Shown here: piece by piece, positions 54,387-64,000 of the stretch
How positions within the stretch are numbered: position 1 is the first letter of the stretch
Layout of the letters: each line of letters begins with the position of its first letter
NCBI GenBank assembly: GCA_050084515.1
Contig: CM114272.1
Coordinates: forward strand, 28,458,001 to 28,522,000
Direction of reading: 5' to 3'
Source: Blasia pusilla
Lineage: Eukaryota; Marchantiophyta; Marchantiopsida; Blasiales
Length of the DNA stretch: 64,000 bases
Translations under genes and position numbers: made by a program
Notes under the pieces: model-generated
Database searches by the model: none
What the model saw: only the letters and a program-made list of their open reading frames with translations
What the model was told of the DNA's origin: nothing

Positions 54387-54868
54387 AGAAAATCTCCACG
54401 AGGTCACCCATTCAAAACTCGTTGGCTCCGAGGGTCAGAAGGAATCTATACTCCTCGTTGATCATATCTTTTGTGTCGCTGAGGGAGGTGGGAAGAACTT
54501 TTCCGCCAAGTACTCTATTTACAGGAGCGAATTGTTTGTCCAGAGTGGACTCATCAAAACCATTGACAAACACTGCTATAACAACCATGAGACATCCTCC
54601 ACTCCAAATCCTCTATCTCTTTGGATCCGTGATTGGAAATCTCACTATACAAGGAATTACTCTAAACCATAGATTGGAGGCTCTCTGACACGCAACTATA
54701 AGATTCCCAAGTATTTCGATTGCATCGAAGAACACCAGTAATCTTTCGCTTGCATTGAGACGAGACCCCTTGTCACAATATTCTCCGAATTCTTCTACAC
54801 TTAGCCGCTAATAATCATTTGAATCGCTAACCATATTTATAAACACTATGTCAAAAAGTACACTCCAC

Positions 54869-55339
54869 TCATCCATTCCTTGTGGGTAGATACAAGAAAG
54901 TTAGTCGTTGGGCGTTTGGCCCTCTGCAATCGCAAATCTTCTCCTCGAGCAGAATGTCGAGGAGAATCTGTGCATCATCGACGTCTAATTCCTTATTCGA
55001 AATGAGCTTCTCATAGCAATCTTGACAACTTCTTCCAACAGAGATCTCCCTCTTCAGGAAAAAGAACTTGCTGATGGCGCCTACATTCACTTGTTTGCAT
55101 TTCAATTTGTCGCAGTAGGATTTTAGGTCCATCAAGTCTTCATTCCATATTTTTTGAGTAGATGTTGGCCGCAATTGCACCCTCAATTGCAAGAGTTCTT
55201 CTACGACTGGCATCACATTCTCCTCGTCAAGCCCTTGGAGCGGTCTCAAGTCGGTCTTCTTAAGCCTCCTCTTCTCAAAGCTCGTTTTGAACTTTGATGG
55301 TCCAAAAATATGAATCGCCATAAGACCTTGTGCAAACAA
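54869..55339 (-). CDS. Uncharacterised exon of the duplicated gene family (copy B)
   Basis: A 156-residue frame starts at 55339. After a short N-terminus it contains FEKRRLKKTDLRPLQGLDEE, a helical segment (VMPVVEELLQLRVQL), KSYCDKLKCKQ, GRSCQDCYEKL and DDAQILLDILLEEKICDCRG. The Cys pairs could bind zinc, but I know no matching family. Copy A (8398-8858) has frameshifts in the same segment. The gene downstream is broken by the solo LTR. Confidence 0.4.
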   Translation of the reverse strand: MFAQGLMAIHIFGPSKFKTSFEKRRLKKTDLRPLQGLDEENVMPVVEELLQLRVQLRPTSTQKIWNEDLMDLKSYCDKLKCKQVNVGAISKFFFLKREISVGRSCQDCYEKLISNKELDVDDAQILLDILLEEKICDCRGPNAQRLTFLYLPTRNG

Positions 55340-56918
55340 TAAGGTGATATCAATTTTGATGGTTCATAATTTCAACAGCCATGAAATCTAGATCTTGTGC
55401 AAAAAGTGAAGGATCACCAATTTTGGTAGTCCAAACTAGCCAACTACTACCAAATTTGGATCTCACATGCAAATCCACGACCAATTCTTATGCCAATTTA
55501 GCTCCTCTAGAGTTTCTATGTTTCCATGGGAAGTCTTTCTGGAATCTTCTTTATTCGAGCTTTATTTATATTCATGTTTTCACCACTCGATCTAAATTTT
55601 TGATGTTTATAATGATAAACTCAACCTTCATTAATCCCTACAAAATCTCCTTTGATTTCTCCACATACACTTTTATCCTCTCACCTCTTCCAATTTCACT
55701 CCTCTACCAATCAAGCATTTGGATGATTCTCATTTGGCATATCATGAGCAAAGATCTATTGAAAAGTCAACAACAAAGTGTTTGTGTACTTGTTGATTTA
55801 TCCTTAGGATACTAAATACGATCACCATTAGCATTGATTTCTCATCATATTTCTCTCAATTAATTCTCATAAATGACTTGCAACTCACTCACAAAATAAT
55901 TATAAACGGATCACAAAGAAGTGACTCCATATAGTGGTTTTTTGCATTTGCGAAGTAGTGGTTTTGGACTTGCCAAGAACTTACAAAGTAATGGTTTTCT
56001 ACACTCAAAAAGTGATTTTTCCTACTCTTTCACGTAGGTTGGACTGATTGTTTGATCTAAAACACATAAGGGGAGATTTGGCTCCTTCTATTTTTTTCTT
56101 ACAGACAACTTTCCCTTTTTTTTTCTCATTCATTTCTTCTTTCAGTTTTGGAACCAATAATTTTGGAAGAAAAATATATAATATTATGAAACTCATTCAT
56201 CTAAATTTCCTTCAATATCAAAAAAATATTTACCCAAAAATTCTCAAGACTTAGCTCCACTATAGAAATAAACTAGTTGTAAAGTGAGGAGATGTCTTTC
56301 GGAAATTTGAGAGGAAAAGTGAAAATAGAATGGTTTGGAGGTGAGAGGGGAATTTATGGTCAAGGTTCTATTGTTTACAAATGATTTGTGAGTCCATCTA
56401 AACTCTTCCATTGCGGAGTTTTTCCACTTCGTTTTGTCTCATAGTAGTCACAACTTGTACGAAGTGGACTTGAAATATGGATTGATTATATGATAAATGT
56501 GGATCTGCCATCCCTTGTAGTGTCAAGGGTATATCTCACTTCATGGTAAAGTTTTTGCACACGTTACCAACTTACTACTCCAAAAACATGTCATTATTAT
56601 CTTGGAATATTCCAACATGTACTCACCCTCATCTACCTCTACACATTTAATCTTCTTACTAGAAGAGGAGATGCCTGGTCAATAAGGAAAGGCCTCTCGT
56701 AAGATTTAAATCCCTCTAATGTCGTCCTCTTTGAACCTCATAGGCTCAAGTGGAACCATTGGACACATAGCATAAAACTATATTCCATCCAAGACAAAGG
56801 GAAATTGTAAGATGTGTAGAAACCTCACCTTTAAAGTAGCATGTGACAATGACATCCTTAAAAAAGCACTACAAGTGACACCTCTAAGCTTTGATGTAAT
56901 CTTAATTAATTCCTTGTT
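55340..56918. other. Intergenic DNA before the CACTA element
   Basis: No gene is recognised. The plus-strand frame 55381-55815 is AT-rich and hydrophobic without known motifs. Confidence 0.35.
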
Positions 56919-58141
56919 CACTATAAGAAATCTGGGTTTATATGACTAGGTCGAGTCATTCTTCATGGTAAATGACTCACAATCACTCATAACCAATAGA
57001 GTCATATAAACCAAGTCATTTACAGGAGATGACTTAGACTACCCGGAAGGTAAATGACTGACTCATTACTTACTTAGTCATTGATTTATGACTAGGATTT
57101 CACACCTGAGGGGTTTTCATAGTGCCACGTTGTCACATGACATGGCACGAATATTTTCGTTTTGTCTCTTAGACTGACACGTGTATGAAATGACTAAGTC
57201 ATAAATCCACTTTACAAATCATGAAATGACATGGCATAGTGAGTAGGATTTGAACACCCTATTAGATATGACCATGTGTCACCACATATTAATGAATAAT
57301 TTTAATTAAATAATCATGAAATTCCATGTGTAATAATATCATCAAATTATGTATTGACACGTGGCTTTAATGACTCAGTCATATAAAATGACTCAGTCAT
57401 TTGTATTTATGACTAAGTGGTCATTGCATATTACTACAAGTGTCATTTTACACAACTATAAGAGCCATAGATATAGGAAATGACTCAACCATTCATATAG
57501 AATGACTCAGGTAGTAATTCATTTTTATTTATTCGAGAGAATTAATCGTGAGTTATTTTAAATTATTATAGTTGTTGTTAACACAATTATGTCAGTCATA
57601 TTAATTATTTCGTTTGGTCATGGCATACCAATTTGAGTTCTTTTAGTCTTGTAGATAACTCCATTAGTCATAGTCTATGACAACACCAGACATAGTTTAT
57701 GACTATGAGATAGTTTATGACTATATCAGACATAGTTTCTAACTGCACCAGACATAGTTTATGATTGCACCAGATATAGTTTATGACTACACTAGATATA
57801 TTTTATGTCTGCACCATATATAATTTATGACTGCACAGAATAGTGGTTGCCTCTGTGGTTTATTATTGAGTCATTGTCCAATTAGATAACTTATGGAAGT
57901 CCCAATTAGGGACTTTTTCTTATTATTGAAGATGCATCTATCATCTATTCTTTATCTAGTTGATACTACCAGAAAATACAACAGTCTTTGTGTACCATAG
58001 TCACTTATTGCAGAATATTAAAAAAATAGCAAGAACAAAAGGGTGAATCCAATGTTTTACAAATTTTAAATCAAACACCATATGTAATCAGTGTTATATT
58101 CCTAAAACAAGGTCATGTGAAATCACTAGTATAAAAAAATC

Positions 58142-58417
58142 CTAATGAACAAGCTTCTTTAAGTTCAACTCTGGCCAAATAATTGAACTTCCAACTGCAT
58201 CTCCAAGTGTGAGTTGAGAAAGTTCACACATTGTATTCGGCTCCCATAGTTGGTAATCAGGTTGCGTCGTATCCTTCAAGTCCACTCTAACCAAACCAGG
58301 GCCAATATCCTTTCTGTGGAACTTGTTATGCCCACTCAAGCTTGAAACTACTCCATGACCCAGAATATTTTGGCTGAGTTTTGGTTGTGTAAGATGTACT
58401 TCTTCTCCCAATCGCAA
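58142..58417 (-). CDS. DUF8039-like exon of the CACTA gene
   Basis: The 91-residue frame contains ILGHGVVSSLSGHNKFHRKD, then GLVRVDLKD and LTLGDAVGSSIIWPELNL. This matches the pattern of a small domain (GxVxxxxxxxxxHxxxL … VxV … GxxVxWP) found C-terminally in plant En/Spm-associated proteins, often followed by a helical tail. It would be the last exon of the minus-strand CACTA gene. The assignment rests on pattern memory and is tentative. Confidence 0.45.
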   Translation of the reverse strand: MRLGEEVHLTQPKLSQNILGHGVVSSLSGHNKFHRKDIGPGLVRVDLKDTTQPDYQLWEPNTMCELSQLTLGDAVGSSIIWPELNLKKLVH

Positions 58418-59620
58418 CTACATACATGCCATTTCAATCAGGAAGTTACTTGTCAACATAGCAACATTGAAACAAATCTATAAACTAAAACATAATCATT
58501 ACCTTGGTGTAGGTCCATCCACCTATTGGTAAATTCTTTGAAAAGTTGACTAGCCCCACCTCGTTGGGGTAGGAAACATAAGAAGAGAAACACAAATGCG
58601 TGTTCACAATTTATACATTTCCATGGAAAAAAGAAAAAGGAATGTCAAATAGCGGGAAGTTTTATTATTTACCCTTTGTTTCTTGTTGTTAAGCACTTTC
58701 AAGTCACACTCTGAAACACTACCCACATTCCCAACCATCTCGGTGGTTGGCCTCACCTTCTTCTTAATCTTTGGTGAAGAGTGTATGTCCACTATTGCTT
58801 CACCTATACAACAAGGAGCTCAATATATATAAGCAGCAAAAAATATAGAGTTCAACACTTGCAAAGAATGAAGTTTATGTAATCTGCAAGTCATACAGGT
58901 TCATGTAAATAAATCAATGAAGAATACATCATAACAAAGAGGTATGGTGGTTGAATGATACATCTTGGCAAATTACGCTAGTCACAAATTTTGCTTTGTC
59001 ATTCATAGTTGGAGATGGATGATCAATCTTCTCTTTTCCTGCATAACTTGGGCTAGAGTAAGGACATCAAATGGCAATAGATAGTTTCTTCCATTCCTTA
59101 AGATAAGATATGAATCCTTAAACAAAAATTTCCTTTTCTATATCTTGAAACAATGAATGTATTTACTCAAACCACCTCAAGGCTTTAGCAACGTACCATT
59201 GATCATCATTCTTGAAGAGCTCTTAAGCATCATCTCGCTTGCATGATCTGCACTATGCATTTTTTCATTACCTATGCAATTCCAAATCAACACATTCAGC
59301 AAGCAAGTTTTACAACACTTTTTTAAATGTGTCTCAAATGACTGAACATAAGGAACAACCAAAGCATCTCACTGTTAAAGTAGTCTGCTCCTCAAAGAGA
59401 AAATTTATGTGAGATTTCACCCTCCTTTTCTTAAGGGACTTTTTGGGCTCAATAACCGTTTCAAAGGTATTCACGAGCTCTTGCTTTTTTTTACCGCGTC
59501 TTGCATGAATAAGATAACATTAGGAATCATTTCTTCATGAGTTGATTATACAATGAATATAGATTGTTGCCTTGCTAAGAAAGTAGGGGTTTAGGGTGAA
59601 GATTACTTACTTTTCAAAGC

Positions 59621-59839
59621 TCAACGCTTATCCACAAGTGCATCATCCATTGATACATTGGAAGTGGCTACAATTCCACTTTGAGCCAATTTGGAAACCA
59701 AACGCATGAGAACATCCAACTTCTCTTCAAGAAGTTGATGACTCGTGTGAATATCACTCCATTTATTTTTTTGTTCCATCTGCCCTTTCTCGATCTTTGA
59801 TCTCATATCACGCATACCCTCCTCCAACTTGCTCTCCAC
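59621..59839 (-). CDS. Coiled-coil exon of the CACTA gene
   Basis: The 72-residue frame is rich in Glu, Lys, Met and Leu (LEEGMRDMRSKIEKGQMEQK … LLEEKLDVLMRLVSKL) and should form a coiled coil. Such segments follow the Transposase_24 domain in plant En/Spm-type proteins. It lies between the exons at 60215-60470 and 58142-58417 on the same strand. Confidence 0.45.
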   Translation of the reverse strand: MESKLEEGMRDMRSKIEKGQMEQKNKWSDIHTSHQLLEEKLDVLMRLVSKLAQSGIVATSNVSMDDALVDKR

Positions 59840-60214
59840 CTCATTGAGGTGGGAAGTGAGATTTGATTTGACTCCCTATCAAGCACTATAGCAAATTAAC
59901 ACAAGATGACAATCATTTGACAAACAAATTTCTGAAAGTAGGTATCCATGCTCCATCCTCAAAACTAGATATCCATGGTCGCGAAACCCCACTAAAATTT
60001 TTACGTACTCCCTTGAGTTACTTACTCGCGAAACCCCACTAAAATTTGTACTGTTTGGGTGCGATAACAATACATCCTTGCTGGTTACACCATGAAAAAA
60101 ATCATCTCTTTTTGGAACCCTGTGAAAGTAGCACATCCCATACAACATGTTAACAAAAACTTTTTCATAATGACATCAAACAATGTGAAACAAGTTTTGG
60201 TCACATATGAATGC

Positions 60215-60470
60215 TTAAATTAAGAAAATATGCCCATCAAAAGAATTTGTTATAATTCTAGGCTCAATTGGTACAAGGGACATGTTAGGTTTAGGGCTTA
60301 TACCAAAACCCTTTAAACCAGCCCGGCCGCTATGGTTCAAAGTCATAAAATGTGACCGGGACTTGGTCATTTTCTCAGCCTTAAATTTTCCAGATTCTGA
60401 CATCCAATAGTCTACCATTCGTTCCCACTCCATCACCCTTGCTTCGGGGTAACAAGGATGGCCCCCATTC
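60215..60470 (-). CDS. Transposase_24 (Ptta/En/Spm)-like exon
   Basis: Reading from about 60470: GHPCYPEARVMEWERMVDYW followed by KAEKMTKSRSHFMTLNHSGRAG. This matches the W-x-x-x-V … K-x-x-K-x-R … H-x-x-G-R/S core of the plant Transposase_24 family encoded by CACTA elements, thought to bind subterminal repeats. The open frame is limited by introns. It is the best domain evidence that 56919-63548 is a CACTA element. Confidence 0.6.
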
Positions 60471-61013
60471 TTCAGCCAATAGGAGTGGACCTCTCAATGT
60501 TTAGGAGTTGGGAAAATTGATTTTTTTTCTTAAGAACTCATAATCCAATGCTCGTGCACCAACATATATATAGGATTCATTTATAAAGTTGATCACCATT
60601 TCCATACTCACAGGGTCTTGTCTACATATCTCGATGCATGACAAGTCAAGATAACGCATGTCTCATACTTTGAGATCACTCAGCCAAGGCTCGTAACCAT
60701 ATACCTTGGTTCTTCGATACCCATTTAGCATTAACTAGCAATGGGGTTTCAAATTCAGATCCTTACATTGATTAACTTCATAAGTTCAGACATCACGCTT
60801 GGCTCTACTTGCCCTCCCCCCTGCATAAGTAGTAAAAAATGCAACAATATGGAAATGAAGAGGACACTTGTTATATAAACAACAAAAACCAGATGTGTAT
60901 ACCCTGTAGGGAGTTTACCATAACCATTAAACCATGTAGCAACAAACTTCTAACATATGTAGTGCAATCATTAGGTGATAATATAAAATGGAAAGCCACC
61001 TTGCTAGCAAGAA

Positions 61014-61015
<2 letters not shown>

Positions 61016-61070
<55 letters not shown>
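61016..61070. repeat. (AG)n microsatellite
   Basis: An AG run of about 27 units inside an intron of the CACTA gene. It creates artificial Arg/Glu and Ser/Leu frames. Confidence 0.95.
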
Positions 61071-61073
<3 letters not shown>

Positions 61074-62692
61074 TTTTGGCTCAAAGAGACATAAAGAAAA
61101 AGGTTTACAAATGAGCTTTACCCACAAGTTGGACTCCATCATTAGGACTTGGAGTCATGCTAGGCGACGGACAAGATTGACTTGCACTAGGAGGTTGCTC
61201 AAACCCTCCTTTGTAGAAAATTGGGGGTGGAGTCCTCTGGTAGGGATCTGGTGGATTTACTCCTCCACCCTAAGTTCCATGCAGCCAAATAGTACCAAAT
61301 ATTTTGTAAGTAGACAAAAAAACATACAAAACATACAAGTAGTAAGTATGCAACAATACAAACCGGATAGAATTCACAAAGTTTAGAAATAATTGGTGAC
61401 AAACAAGTACTTTTACTTACAAAAGAAACCCATGGTTCTTGTGAGGACACACTACTACCAGCCCATTGTTGTTGTTGTCCATAGGGGCCAACTACCATAT
61501 TCATGAGGTGGGGTTTCCGGGGAAAACCATCTACCTAATGTGGCATTCCATTGCATTCCACCGGTGGGCCATGCCTCACTAGGATATGGTGGCGGAGGAC
61601 CACCTCGCCTTCCCTTGGTTGTGTCTGCACTGCCATCTCAAGGCGTATTCCAACTTCGAGGCATATACGTCGGAGTTCATCTCAAAGGACCTTCCTCTAT
61701 GCGAGATGGGGGTACCTGCAATATTCACAAATTATTCAGCCTATGGGTATTAAGTATCCAACTATTTTGCCTTGGTCATTCACTACAAATGAAAACACAA
61801 AACCATCTGAAAAGCACAAGAGATAGAAAATTACCCATGATTCTTGCAGGTGGTCAAGTTCAGGTTGCTCTTCCTCGAGTCTATCATAATCTGCCTCCTT
61901 ATTAGAGGACATCATACTTGTAGGGTTTCCTCAAGGAGGAACCAGGGTGCAATCTCCTGAACTCACTACAATCTCTGAATCTTCTAGAGGCCTTATCTCC
62001 TTTAATCGAAGACTTCTCATGGGTAGGTGTTTATCACCCTCTATTGGCATAGAAACAGATCTCTTTCTCCTATATAAGGACCAATTGCATTTGGCCCTCT
62101 TCATAAAAACAACCAACCAAATCAACTAACATATGGAAGTAATCAAGTAAATGATACTAGTATTCATGGTCGCTACTACTCTCATAATTACACTTATTCA
62201 CACTTACTGTAGCATACGATCATACCACCAAAGATGATAGCTTCGCGAGCCTTGATCTCCAATATTCGTTGTTTTCAAAATTCTTCGTAAGGATTTGGTA
62301 ACTCTTTCTCCTCCTGGTCTCTATCAGATTCACTTATGAAATCTGATATATCAACTATAGCTCATACCCTTGAGAGCTCCCCACGGATACCAATAGTGCG
62401 CAAGGAGATGGAAAATTCTTACTCTTGCAGGTTCAAGCAATGCCATAATTCTATCAAAAATACCCATAGGCTCACACCTATGAATTATCTTCACCTTCAC
62501 CTTGAACAGTAGGCTACGGAGCCTACACAAAAAGAAATCAGTGTTGAAGGGAGATCTGAAAAGAAATGAGCTAGATGCCATCCAACCCGCTTTTACTCCT
62601 GGATCCCAATTTAATAGATTGGTGAGTAGATGTTATCTCTTTCTCTAAGTGAGTGAGGGTGAGAGTGAGACCATATGTAAATAAATACATGA

Positions 62693-62695
<3 letters not shown>

Positions 62696-62729
<34 letters not shown>

Positions 62730-62765
62730 ATATGTAAATGAATGAATGACAGAGAGAGAGAGAGA
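62696..62765. repeat. Interrupted (AG)n microsatellite
   Basis: AG runs at 62696-62727 and 62752-62765, separated by ACTATATGTAAATGAATG-type sequence that itself is a near copy of the phrase at 62674-62690. Confidence 0.85.
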
Positions 62766-62898
62766 TGATCATATCTATACAGGAAGTTATGCCTTCCTCA
62801 GTTCACCGTTCCTTCATCTTGGAGATACGACCGCACACCCACCTTCAATCACTTTCACACTCTAAGTTCTCAAACTCTAAGTGAGTGAGTGTGAGAGT

Positions 62899-63244
62899 GA
62901 GATATATATTGTACCAGAGTGCCACTCTAAGCCACCAAGCCAACACATTGCTGTTATATTTCCACTCTCAGGTGAAAATTGTTACAAACTCAACACCTTC
63001 TCAAACATGTCGATCGCGGACCTAGAAGTCGAAACACTTACCTCTTTGCAACCTTGTCCACATACCACAGCTAGAGTGTATGTGGACATGGTTGCAAAGA
63101 GGTAAGTGTTTCGACTTCTAGGTCCGCGATCGACATGTTTGAGAGGGTGTTGAGTTTGTAACAATTTTCACCTGAGAGTGGAAATATAACAACAATGTGT
63201 TGGCTTGGTGGCTTAGAGTGGCACTCTGGTTCAATATATATCTC
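62899..63244. repeat. Near-perfect inverted repeat, 167-bp arms, 12-bp loop
   Basis: The left arm 62899-63065 and right arm 63078-63244 are complementary with four mismatches that I can count (about 98%). The loop is CACAGCTAGAGT. A transcript across it would fold into a long hairpin. It lies about 300 bp inside the right end of the CACTA element. No open frame of interest is found within it. Confidence 0.95.
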
Positions 63245-63935
63245 CTAGGGCTAGTTTTTATGAGGCTTGGTTATATATTTTTATTTTTATTTTTATCTTT
63301 ATATTTTTTCTCCAAATTATATTTTCTAATACACATGTGTGAAAAAATGACTAGGATTATTGAACCAGTCATGGGATATGACTTTTGAAACACTCAATCA
63401 TTCCGAATACTATTTGAGTCATTAGGTTATGACTGATTCAATTTTCTAAGTCATTGAAAATGACTAAACCAATATAGTTATACTTTGAATCATTTTGTGC
63501 ATAAGTCATTCTATGTCCAATCATATACATCTTACTTTTCTTCAAGTGATTATCACAACAAGTGCTATAAAAACATATAAAATAGATTCTAATGAAAAAA
63601 CCTAACATACCATTTTTTTTCAAATCTTAATGAAAAAAATTATTACTTAAATTTTGACATTTGATTAAAAAAAGGACATGTGATATTCCTATATCATTTT
63701 ACATTCCTTAATCTCGTCTTTGACAATAGTAAAGATGTTGGTTGGTTTAATACCACCTATTATGCATAAAAACTAATTATCTTAACATACAATTTTTAAT
63801 AAGAAAAAATTGATAGCAAAACTAAGTAAGAAATTTTAACACAAATTAAAAAAAAATTACCCATTTAAAAATCAAACAAAGGAAATAAAGCATTTCTAGA
63901 GTATTTTAAAATATTACATTTAATGGCCCATACAA

Positions 63936-64000
63936 CACGTTTGCACACCGACAAAGTCTATGTCCGCGGACTTATGTTCGCCCCATGGATGGATATGTCT
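63936..64000. mobile_element. Left end of a third hAT element, cut by the window edge
   Basis: CACGTTTGCACACCGACAAA followed by GTCCGCGGAC matches the left end of the hAT element at 9119-9872 (CAAGGTTGCACACGG … GTCCGCGGAC). The other end and the target duplication lie outside the window. Confidence 0.6.

Larger units (their letters stand above)
51905..55290 (-). repeat. Segment copy B of the duplicated gene segment (pair at 5590-8790)
   Basis: It is collinear with 5590-8790 and includes the same small-exon run (52510-52990) with GTGAGC donors and CAG acceptors on the minus strand. It differs by a 386-bp solo LTR at 54001-54386 and by many point changes. The 5' exon reads open for 156 residues at 55339-54869. 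Because the solo LTR interrupts the exon homologous to 7637-8230, this copy is a pseudogene. Confidence 0.7.
56919..63548 (-). mobile_element. CACTA (En/Spm-like) DNA transposon
   Basis: The left end CACTATAAGAAA (56919) and the right end, whose complement is CACTTGAAGAAAA (ending 63548), form imperfect CACTA terminal repeats that share further sequence (TATATGAxT). Both ends carry many subterminal ATGACTxAGTCAT-type repeats (56945-57500 and 63340-63510), typical of En/Spm. Flanking triplets are GTT and ATT, so the 3-bp duplication is not exact. Inside are minus-strand exons with Transposase_24-like and DUF8039-like sequence but no TnpD-type transposase, so the copy is probably non-autonomous. 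Confidence 0.7.

Noticed and set aside
60839-61386. Frames with long RERERE or SLSLSL stretches
   Set aside because: They are translations of the (AG)n microsatellite.
1-64000. tRNA, rRNA or other structural RNA genes
   Set aside because: I saw no cloverleaf, rRNA block or snRNA-like sequence on either strand; the only tRNA-related signal is the copia primer-binding site.

Overview
The window looks like nuclear DNA of a land plant, gene-poor and packed with transposons. The one gene that is clearly intact is a plant-type, plastid-targeted ferredoxin-nitrite reductase, uninterrupted by introns, on the minus strand at 48218-50191. Almost everything else is transposon sequence, tandem repeat or decayed gene. 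The intronless nitrite reductase and the style of the Ty3/gypsy polyproteins suggest a seed-free plant (moss, liverwort, lycophyte or fern), but the sequence alone does not fix the lineage.

Layout. 1-2.2 kb: degenerate repeats rich in the palindrome GGAACTnnAGTTCC. 2.8-11.5 kb: minus-strand decayed multi-exon genes, including FCP1/NLI-type phosphatase-like sequence with altered catalytic aspartates and a run of near-identical small exons. This stretch is cut at 9.1-9.9 kb by a non-autonomous hAT element with an 8-bp target duplication. 13.1-14.6 kb: a 151-bp tandem array. 15.6-25.5 kb: Ty3/gypsy element 1. 25.6-27.7 kb: a PIF1/Helitron-type helicase fossil. 31.2-31.4 kb: an isolated CACTA end. 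34.1-43.3 kb: Ty3/gypsy element 2. 43.7-44.05 kb: a second hAT copy. 48.2-50.2 kb: nitrite reductase, with a short-chain dehydrogenase pseudogene upstream. 51.9-55.3 kb: a second copy of the 5.6-8.8 kb segment, broken by a 386-bp solo LTR. 56.9-63.5 kb: a CACTA (En/Spm-like) element with a Transposase_24-like gene and a 167-bp-arm inverted repeat near its right end. 63.9 kb: the start of a third hAT element.

The most interesting system is the pair of Ty3/gypsy elements. Between protease and reverse transcriptase they carry a C5 DNA cytosine methyltransferase domain. Element 2 shows motif I (VLDLFRGI), motif IV (PC followed by TAG where Gln is expected), motif VI (ENV), an RxR-W motif VIII, and motifs IX/X, in canonical order. 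Element 1 keeps the second half of the domain; its first half has been replaced by a copia LTR-PBS-gag-protease fragment. Both elements also end in a C4HC3 PHD finger after the integrase. The inferred architecture is Gag - protease - DNA methyltransferase - RT - RNase H - integrase - PHD: a mobile element carrying a DNA-methylation writer and a possible histone reader. Both copies are dead (stops, frameshifts, deletions), but the shared design in two divergent copies implies an active lineage in the past.

Both gypsy copies also show an odd LTR arrangement: the beginning of the LTR is missing at the 5' end but repeated just outside the 3' LTR, as if a two-LTR circle had been opened internally. 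Many premature stops in the decayed genes are TAG, as expected if CAG (a CHG site) was methylated and deaminated.
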